Source of the DNA: Bacteroidota bacterium
Lineage (GTDB): Bacteria > Bacteroidota > Bacteroidia > Bacteroidales > JAAUTT01
Direction of reading: 5' to 3'
Assembly (NCBI GenBank): GCA_021779665.1
Contig: JAJYAG010000017.1
Span: 1-63,457, forward strand
DNA: 63,457 nucleotides
Numbering within the stretch: position 1 is the stretch's first letter; each line of letters opens with the position of its first letter. A model generated the notes under the pieces. It did not search any database. It saw only the letters and a program-made list of their open reading frames with translations, and had not been told where the DNA came from. Below, piece by piece: positions 35,668 through 44,003 of this stretch. The translations under genes and the position numbers were made by a program.

Positions 35668-38394
35668 ATGTCTAAAGTTAAAAGAGTTTACTTTTTTGGT
35701 GCAAAAAACGCCGATGGGAAAGCAGACATGAAAAATTTGCTGGGTGGTAAAGGAGCCAACCTTGCAGAAATGTGTTTACTGGGTTTACCTGTTCCCGCTG
35801 GTTTTACAGTTACAACTGATGTATGTACTGAATATTATGCCAACAACTGCGAACTTCCCAAGGAATTGTACGACGAAGTTTGGGAAAACATGGCTAAGGT
35901 AGAGAAGGTAATGGGTATGAAATATGGCGATCCTGAAAATGCCTTATTAGTATCATGCCGTTCAGGCGCCCGTGCTTCAATGCCTGGTATGATGGATACC
36001 GTTTTGAACGTAGGTCTTTGTACTGCTACCATTCCCGGTTTTATCAAAAAAACCAATAACCCACGCTTTGTATGGGATTCATATCGTCGTTTGATTATGA
36101 TGTATGCCGACGTGGTAATGGAAAAAGCCGAAGGTATCGAACCCAAAGACGGAAAAGGTATTCGTAAGGTTTTAGACGAAATGCTGGACGAATTCAAACA
36201 TAAAAAAGGATACAAATCGGACACCGACATTACAGCCGACGAATTAAAATTTTTAGCTGAAGAGTTTAAAAAAACTGTTAAAGCAGTTCTTGGAACAGAA
36301 TTCCCGGACGATGCTAAGGAACAGGTTATTGGCGGTATCAAAGCCGTATTCAAGAGCTGGAATGGTAAAAAAGCTATTTCGTACCGTCGTATCGAAGGTA
36401 TTCCTGATGATTGGGGTACTGCCGTTAACGTACAGGCAATGGTATTCGGTAATATGGGCGATACATCTGCAACCGGTGTTGCATTTACCCGTAACCCTGC
36501 TACCGGCGAAAACAGATTCTATGGTGAGTGGTTGGTGAACGCACAAGGTGAAGACGTTGTTGCCGGTATCCGTACCCCAAGTCCATTGAACGATGATACT
36601 AAAAATGATCAGAATAAACACCTTCACAGCATGCAGGAAGGTTATCCTGAACTTTACAAGGAACTGGACAATATCCGTTTGAACCTTGAAAAAGCATACA
36701 AGGACATGCTTGATATCGAATTCACCATTCAGGAAGGTAAATTATACATGTTACAGTGCCGTGCTGGTAAACGTACCGGTACCGCTGCATTGAACATGGC
36801 TATGGACATGCTTGCTGAAGGTCTGATCGACGAAAAGAAAGCAGTTACCCGCGTTGAGCCTGCTCAGTTGGATGAGTTACTTCACCCGATCTGCGACCCT
36901 GCTGAAGAAAAGAAAGTTTCGGTACTTGTAAAGGGTTTACCTGCAGGCCCTGGTGCTGCTGTTGGTAAAATCGTATTTACCGCCGAAGACGCAGTTGCCT
37001 GGAACCGTCGTGGCGAAAAAGTTATTCTTCTTCGCGAAGAAACAAACCCTGAAGATGTTGAAGGTATGCGTGCTGCCGAAGGTATTCTTACCGCCCGTGG
37101 TGGTATGACTTCTCACGCTGCTCTTGTAGCCCGTGGTTGGGGTAAATGCTGTATCGTAGGTGCTGGTGGCTTACATGTGAATGTAGCCGGTAAAACTGCT
37201 AAAGTTGCTGGTACTGACATTGTATTAAAAGAAGGCGATCTTGTAACCATGAACGGTACCAAAGGTAATGTTTACCAGGGTGCTCTCAAATTAATGGATG
37301 CTTCTGAAAACCCACGTTTCCAGACCTTCATGAAAATGGTTGACAAATTCCGCACCATGGGTGTTCGCACAAACGCTGATACTCCTGCTGATGCTAAAAT
37401 TGCCCGTGATTACGGTGCTGAAGGTATTGGTCTTTTCCGTACTGAGCATATGTTCTATGGCGAAGGTTCCGATCAGCCTTTATTCTTACTTCGTAAGATG
37501 ATCTTAAGTAACGGTGTTGAAGAGCGTAAGGCTGCTTTGAACGAACTGTTCGCTTATGTTAAGAAAGACATCAAGGCTACCGTACTTGCTATGGATGGTC
37601 TTCCTGTTACTTTCCGTCTGCTCGACCCACCACTTCACGAATTCGTTCCACAGAGCGCTGAAAAGCAGGCTGAATTAGCCAAATCTCTTGGCATTTCAGT
37701 TGAAGCTATCGCAAAACGTGGTGAAGCTTTACATGAAAGCAACCCGATGATGGGTCACCGTGGTGTTCGTTTAGGTGTTACTTATCCTGAAGTTTCCGAA
37801 ATGCAGATCCGTGCTATCTTCGAAGCTTCTGCCGAATTAAGCAAGGAAGGTAAAGATCCTCATGTAGAAATCATGGTTCCTGTAACTTGTGATGTATCAG
37901 AACTTGATTTCACCAAGAAAATTGTTGACCGTGTTTATGCAGAAACCTGCGCTAAATTAGGTGTAAGCAAAATCGGTTACAAATATGGTACTATGATTGA
38001 AATTCCACGTGCAGCTTTACTTGCCGACAAAATGGCTAAATCTGCCGAATTCTTCTCATTCGGTACCAACGACTTAACCCAGATGACTTTCGGTTTCAGC
38101 CGCGACGATATCGGTGGTTTCTTACACGAATACCTCGACAACAAAATGTTAGCTGCCGATCCATTCCAGACTATCGATCAGGATGGTGTTGGTCAGTTAA
38201 TCGAGTATTCAGTAGAACGTGGCCGTAAAACCCGTCCTGACCTGAAAATCGGTATCTGCGGTGAGCAAGGTGGAGATCCTGCTTCTGTTGAATTCTGCTT
38301 CAAGAATGGTTTAAATTATGTTAGCTGCTCACCTTTCCGTGTTCCTATTGCACGGTTAGCTGCTGCTCAGGCTGCCATTAAAGCCGGAAAGTAA
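35668..38394 (+). CDS. ppdK: Pyruvate, phosphate dikinase
   Basis: Catalyses the reversible reaction pyruvate + ATP + Pi to PEP + AMP + PPi. At 908 residues it has the usual length. The N-terminal ATP-grasp domain starts 'FFGAKNADGKADMKNLLGGKGANLAEM'. The swivelling phosphohistidine is His483 in 'GGMTSHAALVARGWGKCC', and the C-terminal PEP/pyruvate barrel has the catalytic Cys864 in 'IGICGEQGGDP'. Codon use is visibly more biased than in neighbours (mostly CGT for Arg, many GGT for Gly), which points to very high expression. In anaerobic Bacteroidota it serves PPi-linked glycolysis or gluconeogenesis. A strong terminator follows. Confidence 0.98.
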   Translation: MSKVKRVYFFGAKNADGKADMKNLLGGKGANLAEMCLLGLPVPAGFTVTTDVCTEYYANNCELPKELYDEVWENMAKVEKVMGMKYGDPENALLVSCRSGARASMPGMMDTVLNVGLCTATIPGFIKKTNNPRFVWDSYRRLIMMYADVVMEKAEGIEPKDGKGIRKVLDEMLDEFKHKKGYKSDTDITADELKFLAEEFKKTVKAVLGTEFPDDAKEQVIGGIKAVFKSWNGKKAISYRRIEGIPDDWGTAVNVQAMVFGNMGDTSATGVAFTRNPATGENRFYGEWLVNAQGEDVVAGIRTPSPLNDDTKNDQNKHLHSMQEGYPELYKELDNIRLNLEKAYKDMLDIEFTIQEGKLYMLQCRAGKRTGTAALNMAMDMLAEGLIDEKKAVTRVEPAQLDELLHPICDPAEEKKVSVLVKGLPAGPGAAVGKIVFTAEDAVAWNRRGEKVILLREETNPEDVEGMRAAEGILTARGGMTSHAALVARGWGKCCIVGAGGLHVNVAGKTAKVAGTDIVLKEGDLVTMNGTKGNVYQGALKLMDASENPRFQTFMKMVDKFRTMGVRTNADTPADAKIARDYGAEGIGLFRTEHMFYGEGSDQPLFLLRKMILSNGVEERKAALNELFAYVKKDIKATVLAMDGLPVTFRLLDPPLHEFVPQSAEKQAELAKSLGISVEAIAKRGEALHESNPMMGHRGVRLGVTYPEVSEMQIRAIFEASAELSKEGKDPHVEIMVPVTCDVSELDFTKKIVDRVYAETCAKLGVSKIGYKYGTMIEIPRAALLADKMAKSAEFFSFGTNDLTQMTFGFSRDDIGGFLHEYLDNKMLAADPFQTIDQDGVGQLIEYSVERGRKTRPDLKIGICGEQGGDPASVEFCFKNGLNYVSCSPFRVPIARLAAAQAAIKAGK

Positions 38395-38437
38395 TTTTTA
38401 AGCTATAGGCTGTAGCTTTTTAGGCTACGGTTACAAT

Positions 38438-38468
38438 AAAAAAAAGCGGCGATGAGTCGCTTTTTTTT
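38438..38468 (+). terminator. Intrinsic terminator of ppdK
   Basis: AAAAAAAAGCGGC, loop GATGA, GTCGCTTTTTTTT. A second small hairpin (GTAGC / GCTAC) lies just before it. Confidence 0.9.
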
Positions 38469-38500
38469 ATTTAGTCATAAGTCAACAGTTGTTTCTTTTA

Positions 38501-38528
38501 ACCCGTTACCCGTTACCCGCAACCCGAA
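38501..38528. repeat. Four tandem 7-bp units
   Basis: ACCCGTT, ACCCGTT, ACCCGCA, ACCCGAA, ending exactly at the stop codon of the MFS gene. No function is apparent. Confidence 0.7.
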
Positions 38529-39911
38529 CTACTTTCTCACTTGTGTTCCGTGCCAGGAGGTATAAACGGCAACGCAGCATAAAACGGCCATTACAATAAA
38601 AGTTGTGTGTAATGCCGACATAAACTGCGGTAATACATCCGGGGTTATTTTCACTTTGCCGACAACAATCGAAATAATCATCATATAAATACCCATGGAG
38701 ATCGATTGTCCGGCGAGCCGCATGGTATTGGTGGTGGCAGATGCCATTCCCAAATGCTTTTTTTCAATCGATCCCATGATAACATTAACATTGGGTGATG
38801 AAAACATTCCGAAACCAATGCCTAAGATGATTGAAATGGCAATTATGAGGTATAAAGGTGTTATCGGGTTCAGAAATAGCATAAGTAAAAGTCCTGCCAC
38901 TATGATTGCCATTCCACCGGTAGCAAGATTGCGTGCATCGGTCCTATCGGACCACCAGCCTGCCAGAAGCGACATAAAAGCCATTACAATTGGCTGAATA
39001 ATTAAGACCATTCCAGCTTCTTTTGAGGAAAAGCCTTTTATATATTGTAAATAGAGACTCAGGATGAATGTTATTGCGTAGGTTGCCGCATAATTAATGA
39101 GAGAGGCTGAACTTGCAAAGCCAAAAACTTTGTTTTCCCAGAATAATCGAACATACATTACGGGAAAAGCTAGCTTTTTTTCGTACCAAACAAAAACTAT
39201 TAACAATGCCAAGCCTACAATCATCAGAACTACACTGGAAAGTGCCGGTAAATTTGAAAAACCGTACATCAGAGAACTTAGCCCTAAACCATAAAGAACG
39301 GTTCCGGTCCAGTCGAACGATTTCTGGTCAGGTTCTTTCCATTCTTCCTTAATAAACAGAGCTATTCCTGCAAGAACAAGCAGACCAACTGCAGATGTAA
39401 TATAAAAAATACTTCGCCAGCCAAAGTAATGTGTTAAAAGACCTCCAAAAAAGGGACCTGAAGAAAGAGAAATATAAACTACAGCTGTATTGATACCCAA
39501 TGCTTTTCCACGTTCGTTGGCCGGGAAAACTGAAGTGAGGATTGCCATATTTGTGGCGAACATCATGGATGCTCCAATGCCTTGAAATAAGCGACCAATA
39601 ATAAGCATCAAGCCGGAAATTGAAGCACCACAAAAAACTGTAGAAACCATGAAGATAATAATGCCGGCAATGAAAATTTTTTTACGGCCAATTCGATCGG
39701 CTAGTTTACTAAAAGGAATAGGAAGAATAGCAGAGGTAAGCAGGAAAATAGAAATTACCCAGCTTAAAGAGATGGCGTTTAGCGAAAACTCTCTGGCAAT
39801 AATTGGAACGGCTAGATTTAACGCCGATCCCATAAATGGAATCAGTGTGGTTGCCAGGCAAATGATAAAAAGAATGGTGTTGCGGTAAGCTTTTGACTCG
39901 GGTGAATTCAT
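38529..39911 (-). CDS. MFS drug-type transporter (DHA2-like)
   Basis: 460 residues, almost all hydrophobic, with roughly 14 membrane segments. The family motif A appears as 'GKLADRIGRKKIF' (written SKLADRIGRKK here), motif C-like 'GISLSSGPFFGGLLTHYFGWRSIFYI' is present, and the repeat in the second half is 'LLAGWWSDRTDARN'. It is a proton-coupled exporter of small hydrophobic compounds; the substrate is unknown. The small DUF2158 gene ends 4 bp upstream, so the two form an operon. Confidence 0.9.
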   Translation of the reverse strand: MNSPESKAYRNTILFIICLATTLIPFMGSALNLAVPIIAREFSLNAISLSWVISIFLLTSAILPIPFSKLADRIGRKKIFIAGIIIFMVSTVFCGASISGLMLIIGRLFQGIGASMMFATNMAILTSVFPANERGKALGINTAVVYISLSSGPFFGGLLTHYFGWRSIFYITSAVGLLVLAGIALFIKEEWKEPDQKSFDWTGTVLYGLGLSSLMYGFSNLPALSSVVLMIVGLALLIVFVWYEKKLAFPVMYVRLFWENKVFGFASSASLINYAATYAITFILSLYLQYIKGFSSKEAGMVLIIQPIVMAFMSLLAGWWSDRTDARNLATGGMAIIVAGLLLMLFLNPITPLYLIIAISIILGIGFGMFSSPNVNVIMGSIEKKHLGMASATTNTMRLAGQSISMGIYMMIISIVVGKVKITPDVLPQFMSALHTTFIVMAVLCCVAVYTSWHGTQVRK

Positions 39912-39915
39912 GAGT

Positions 39916-40146
39916 TTAGGCCTGAACAGTACTTTTTAGGCTATCCTGTTTGAATGTTCCCGACTCCAGTTTGTTTTCGTTGAACCACTGGCAAACCACG
40001 TCACCTTCCGAAAATCCCTGGGTTTTCAGAAATTCATCGGCAGCTTTGATCATAAAATTCGAATCGCCCCATCCAATGATCCTTTGTACCGTCATTTGAG
40101 GACCGCCTGATTTCAGTTGAACAATATCTCCTATGTTAAATCGCAT
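39916..40146 (-). CDS. DUF2158 (YodC-like) small protein
   Basis: 76 residues. The first half 'MRFNIGDIVQLKSGGPQMTVQRIIG' and the end 'VVCQWFNENKLESGTFKQDSL' match the YodC/DUF2158 pattern (GDxVxLKSGGPxMTV...CxWF...F), an SH3-like barrel of unknown role. Between them is an insert of about 25 residues (WGDSNFMIKAADEFLKTQGFSEGD). It precedes the MFS gene by 4 bp. Confidence 0.85.
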   Translation of the reverse strand: MRFNIGDIVQLKSGGPQMTVQRIIGWGDSNFMIKAADEFLKTQGFSEGDVVCQWFNENKLESGTFKQDSLKSTVQA

Positions 40147-40220
40147 ATGCTTAAATTTTTAAGTAAAGATAAAAAATCATAAGCAGACTTGCTGTCCTTT
40201 TATATCTCTTCAGAAAAAAA

Positions 40221-41486
40221 CTAAAGTAAAATGTAAGCCACAGCGCCGGCAAAATATCCCAGCAATGCTAAAAATGAAATATGCTTGAGATACCAGATAA
40301 AGTTTATTTTTTCCATTCCCATTGCTGCCACACCTGCAGCAGAGCCAATAATAAGGGCACTGCCTCCGGTACCGGTGCAATAAGCCATAAAAATCCAGAG
40401 AGAGTGATCAGTAGGGTAGGTGCTCAGGTCAAACATTCCCTGGGCTGCTGCTACCAGAGGAACATTGTCGATGATTGCTGAAAATAAACCAATAGTTATG
40501 TTCAGGAGGTAATCGCCAGGTAAGGCCTTCTGTATGACATTAGCCAGATTAACAAGTATTCCTGTTGTTTGAAGGGCCGAAATGCTCAGCAATATTCCTG
40601 CAAAGAACAGAATACTGGGTAAGTCGATTCTTCTAATTGCATAAGCAACTGTATATTTATTTCTGATTTCCTCCTGTTTGTTTCGGTGCAGAATTTCTAT
40701 GGTAATCCAGAAAATTCCAAGACCTAATAAAATTCCCATGAAAGGAGGCAGGTGAGAAATTGTTTTAAAAACCGGAACCATCATTAGTAAGCCGACACCA
40801 AGAAAAAACACGATATTTCGTTCTATTTTACTTGAACCTTCTTCAGTTTTATTTTTCACAAACTGTGGCTTAGTTGAAATTTTACTCAGGCGGAAGGAAG
40901 AATAAATTAGAGGAACAAGCAAACAGACAAAACTCGGAATAATTAAATCGGTAATGACTTTCAATGCCGAAATCTGGTTGCCAATCCACAACATTGTGGT
41001 TGTAACATCACCAATAGGCGACCATGCTCCACCGGCGTTGGCGGCTATAATAACAAGCCCCGTAAAATAAAGTCTTAATTTTTTGTCTTCTACAAGTTTT
41101 CGGAGAAGAGTCACCATAACGATGGTGGTGGTAAGATTATCCAGAATTGCAGATAGGAAAAAGGTAAGAATACTGGTTATCCATAATAGTTTTACGGTAT
41201 GTCTGGTTTTGATCCGATTTATGATAATATCAAAGCCTTCGTGGGTATCTATTAATTCAACGATAGCCATGGCACCCATCAGGAATAGCAATATTTCAGA
41301 AATTTCTCCCAAATGCGAAATCAAATGTTCATTGGTCAGATGAAGGTCGGTTGAAAACTTTGCAAGTATTGTCCAGGTGATAACACCTCCAATTAAAGCG
41401 GGTCCTGATTTATTGATTTTCAGGGGATGTTCAAAAATGATAAGGATATAAGCGATTGCGAATGCTAAAACGACAAGAATTTCCAT
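40221..41486 (-). CDS. nhaD: NhaD-type sodium:proton antiporter
   Basis: 421 residues, about 12 membrane helices, ion-transporter superfamily. Conserved charged pieces are 'AILDNLTTTIVMVTLLRKL' and 'AIIDNVPLVAAAQGMFDL' (two inverted half-repeats, each with an Asp-Asn pair), and 'NAGGAWSPIGDVTTTMLWIG'. It exchanges Na+ for H+ across the inner membrane, which fits an organism with Na+-based bioenergetics. A single gene, divergent from the SanA-like gene. Confidence 0.93.
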   Translation of the reverse strand: MEILVVLAFAIAYILIIFEHPLKINKSGPALIGGVITWTILAKFSTDLHLTNEHLISHLGEISEILLFLMGAMAIVELIDTHEGFDIIINRIKTRHTVKLLWITSILTFFLSAILDNLTTTIVMVTLLRKLVEDKKLRLYFTGLVIIAANAGGAWSPIGDVTTTMLWIGNQISALKVITDLIIPSFVCLLVPLIYSSFRLSKISTKPQFVKNKTEEGSSKIERNIVFFLGVGLLMMVPVFKTISHLPPFMGILLGLGIFWITIEILHRNKQEEIRNKYTVAYAIRRIDLPSILFFAGILLSISALQTTGILVNLANVIQKALPGDYLLNITIGLFSAIIDNVPLVAAAQGMFDLSTYPTDHSLWIFMAYCTGTGGSALIIGSAAGVAAMGMEKINFIWYLKHISFLALLGYFAGAVAYILL

Positions 41487-41536
41487 AGTTACATGTTTTG
41501 AAAAACCAGAAGAATTTGCAAATTTAGATTAATATT

Positions 41537-42217
41537 ATGGATTTTATCCAGAAAAAGGTTATGCTTAGATTTGTAAAGATATCGTTAATTCTTGCTCTGC
41601 TAACAATTATTGTGGTATCCGGGATAAACATTTATATAAACCGGATGTCAAAAAAGCTTCTATTTGTAGAAATAACAAAGCTTCCTTCCACCTATACAGC
41701 TCTGGTTTTGGGCGCTCATGTCTCCAAGGACGGAGTGCCATCCAATTTTTTGCAGGACAGGCTTGACATGGCTTTGCGGCTTTACAGGCAAAAGAAGGTG
41801 AAACGATTGTTGCTATCGGGCGATCACGGCACCATTGGTTATGATGAGGTAAACAATATGCGGAACTATTTGCTAGAAAGGGGAGTCGACACCCGGGATA
41901 TTTTTCTGGATCATGCGGGATTTGATACTTACAATTCCATTGTGAGGGCAAAAGATATTTTTGGAGTGACCGAAATGATTATTGTTTCGCAGGAGTTTCA
42001 CTTGAGGAGAGCACTTTTCATTGCTAAAAAGAAAGGTGTAAAAGCTTATGGAATAGTGGCAGATCAATCAAACTACGGATCGCTCAGGTATTTGAAAAAT
42101 CGTGAGAAGTTGGCCTGGGTAAAGGCTTTTTTTGAAGTATTAATCAACAAAAACCCAAAATTCCGGGGAGAAAAGATACCGATTACGGGTGATAGCCGGA
42201 AAAGCTATGATCAGTAA
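41537..42217 (+). CDS. SanA/YdcF-like (DUF218) membrane protein
   Basis: 226 residues with one N-terminal membrane helix (LRFVKISLILALLTIIVVSGINIYI) and a DUF218 domain: 'TALVLGAHVSKDGVPSNFLQDRLDMALRLY', 'RLLLSGDHGT', 'DHAGFDTYNSIVRAKDIFGV' and 'SQEFHLRRALFIAKKKGV'. SanA affects the envelope barrier (vancomycin exclusion) in E. coli; the reaction is not known. It stands alone, upstream of the hdr operon. Confidence 0.88.
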   Translation: MDFIQKKVMLRFVKISLILALLTIIVVSGINIYINRMSKKLLFVEITKLPSTYTALVLGAHVSKDGVPSNFLQDRLDMALRLYRQKKVKRLLLSGDHGTIGYDEVNNMRNYLLERGVDTRDIFLDHAGFDTYNSIVRAKDIFGVTEMIIVSQEFHLRRALFIAKKKGVKAYGIVADQSNYGSLRYLKNREKLAWVKAFFEVLINKNPKFRGEKIPITGDSRKSYDQ

Positions 42218-42365
42218 AACTGGTTGCAGAATGACTAATTCGCCCTATTCTTATTTAAACTTATTTCAAATTACCTGTTTCCTCAGGAAAGTTTGTTGAC
42301 TTTATTCAATTAAAAATCAAACGCATTTTCATTTTAAAACCACACTTTGTACAATCGTTTGTGCA

Positions 42366-42383
42366 TTGTTATTTTGTTCACAA
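42366..42383. promoter_or_regulatory. Candidate Rex (NADH/NAD+ sensor) operator
   Basis: TTGTTATTTTGTTCACAA: 18 bp, half-sites TTGTTAT and TTCACAA separated by 4 bp, against the Rex consensus TTGTGAA-N4-TTCACAA (the right half-site is perfect). It ends 22 bp before the -7 element of the operon, where a repressor would block the -33 region. Confidence 0.6.
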
Positions 42384-42405
42384 TTAGGAAGTAACAAAAA
42401 TTAAA

Positions 42406-42413
42406 TATTTTTG
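42406..42413 (+). promoter_or_regulatory. -7 element of the hdr-flx operon
   Basis: TATTTTTG matches TAnnTTTG; the predicted start is near 42420. Confidence 0.5.
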
Positions 42414-42581
42414 GCACCGCAAACTGATACTTTATATCCGTTATAAGTATTATTAACCTAAACGCCTGGAAATGATAATGGATTATATGACAATTGGCAT
42501 TTTTTTTATTTGTAATATATCAGATATTTCCTGACGGAAGTTTTTAACGCTAACTGAAACCCGAACTACAAAGTACCTATT

Positions 42582-43133
42582 ATGAGCCATCACTCTGAAA
42601 CTTCGAACAGCTTTACTAAAAAGCTTGCTGCCTCTACGGGTGTTGAAATCAACCGCTGTTATCAGTGCGGCAAGTGTTCGGCAGGCTGCCCTATGTCAGT
42701 CGAAATGGATATGCCGCCGAGCCTGGTGATCCGGCACCTCCAAACCAATGACGAAAAGCTTGTGCAGAAAGCCGTTCAGTCTCATGCCATCTGGCTTTGC
42801 TTAAGCTGCGAAACCTGCCTGTGCCGCTGTCCCATGGAAATTGAAACGGCAAAGGTTATGGACTATCTCCGTGAAGAAGCCCTCAGAACAAATCAGGTAA
42901 ACCCCAAAGCACGGAAAATTGTAGCTTTTCATAAGTCATTTTTGTCATCGGTTAAGAATAACGGTCGTTTGTTCGAAATAGGCCTTGTTCTCAAATACAA
43001 GCTTGCATCGGGCGATCTGCTGAAAGATATGGTGCTTGCCCCGTCGATGTTTCTGAAAGGCAAACTGCACCTCTGGCCCGAACGCGTTAAAACTAAAATT
43101 AAGCTGCATAAAGGCAGCAACACTGTTCACTAA
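42582..43133 (+). CDS. hdrC: HdrC-like iron-sulfur subunit of heterodisulfide reductase
   Basis: 183 residues with two [4Fe-4S] motifs: 'CYQCGKCSAGCPMS' (near residues 23-36) and 'CLSCETCLCRCPME' (near 73-86). The HdrC subunit passes electrons between HdrA and the HdrB active site. The first gene of a seven-gene operon; hdrB follows after 11 bp. In methanogens HdrBC reduces the CoM-S-S-CoB disulfide. Here no coenzyme M genes are present, so the physiological disulfide is unknown. Confidence 0.93.
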   Translation: MSHHSETSNSFTKKLAASTGVEINRCYQCGKCSAGCPMSVEMDMPPSLVIRHLQTNDEKLVQKAVQSHAIWLCLSCETCLCRCPMEIETAKVMDYLREEALRTNQVNPKARKIVAFHKSFLSSVKNNGRLFEIGLVLKYKLASGDLLKDMVLAPSMFLKGKLHLWPERVKTKIKLHKGSNTVH

Positions 43134-43144
43134 TTTTGTCATCA

Positions 43145-43999
43145 ATGAGTAAAAATATGTCGGTAGCTGTTTATCCCGGATGTTCGCTTAACGGCTCCTC
43201 CCGGGAATATATGGAATCGCTGAGGGCTGTACTCAACGCGCTTGAAATTCCGGTGAATGAAGTCGACGACTGGAATTGCTGCGGAGCTTCTGCGGCCCAC
43301 AATATCGACCAGGATATGGCTGTTGCTTTGCCCTCGCGTATTCTGGCCCAGACTGCCAAAGACGGTTACAGCAATCTGCTCGTTCCGTGTGCAGCCTGCT
43401 ACAATCGCCTGAAGCATGTTCAACAGGAAATCAAAACTTCTCCCGAAATCAGGCAAAAAGCTTCTGTACTGTTAAATCAGGAAATCAACACCCCGGATAC
43501 CATCGTGAACATCCTGGAATATCTCCAATCGACAGTGATGCCGCGTTTGGAAGGCAAAACACTTAAGCCGGTAAGCAAAAAAGTAGCGTGTTATTATGGC
43601 TGCCTGTTGGTTCGTCCTAAAGGTATCTCGGATGAAAAACAGATTGAAGATCCGCAGGGCATGGACCAGATCATGGCCTCATTGGGTGCTGAACCGGTGA
43701 GCTGGGCTTTTAAAACTGAATGCTGCGGCGCCGGATTTTCAGTTTCCAACACCACAACAGTAGCGCGACTCTCTTCTGAAATATTAATTGATGCTGCCGA
43801 CCGTGGCGCTGAGGCCATCATAGTGGCTTGTCCCATGTGCCATTCCAACCTCGACATGCGTCGCCGGGAAATTGAAAAATACAGCGGCAGGAAATTCGAC
43901 ATCCCTGTACTCTATATCACCCAGGCCATAGGTCTTGCTTTAGGGATACCTGCAAAAAAGCTTGGGTTACAACGACATTTTGTTCCAGTTAAAATATAG
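43145..43999 (+). CDS. hdrB: HdrB-like catalytic subunit with two CCG domains
   Basis: 284 residues from the ATG at 43145 (MSKNMSVAVYPGCSLNGSS). Two CCG domains, each CX(n)CCGX(n)CxxC: first 'YPGCSLNGSS...NCCGASAAH...PCAACYNRLK', second 'ACYYGCLLVRPK...ECCGAGFSV...CPMCHSNLD'. In HdrB these bind the two noncubane [4Fe-4S] clusters that break the disulfide bond, and both sets of Cys are complete here, so catalysis should be possible. The hdrA start follows by 4 bp. Confidence 0.93.
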   Translation: MSKNMSVAVYPGCSLNGSSREYMESLRAVLNALEIPVNEVDDWNCCGASAAHNIDQDMAVALPSRILAQTAKDGYSNLLVPCAACYNRLKHVQQEIKTSPEIRQKASVLLNQEINTPDTIVNILEYLQSTVMPRLEGKTLKPVSKKVACYYGCLLVRPKGISDEKQIEDPQGMDQIMASLGAEPVSWAFKTECCGAGFSVSNTTTVARLSSEILIDAADRGAEAIIVACPMCHSNLDMRRREIEKYSGRKFDIPVLYITQAIGLALGIPAKKLGLQRHFVPVKI

Positions 44000-44003
44000 G
44001 ATA

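Larger units (their letters stand above)
42218..42581 (+). other. Regulatory gap before the hdr-flx operon
   Basis: 364 bp, AT-rich, no ORF of interest. It contains a Rex-like operator (42366-42383), a TAnnTTTG element (42406-42413), a small palindrome TTATA-N5-TATAA (42432-42446), and a long leader of about 160 nt. Confidence 0.6.

Noticed and set aside
42218-42581. A small gene before hdrC
   Set aside because: No open frame longer than a few codons; the region looks purely regulatory.
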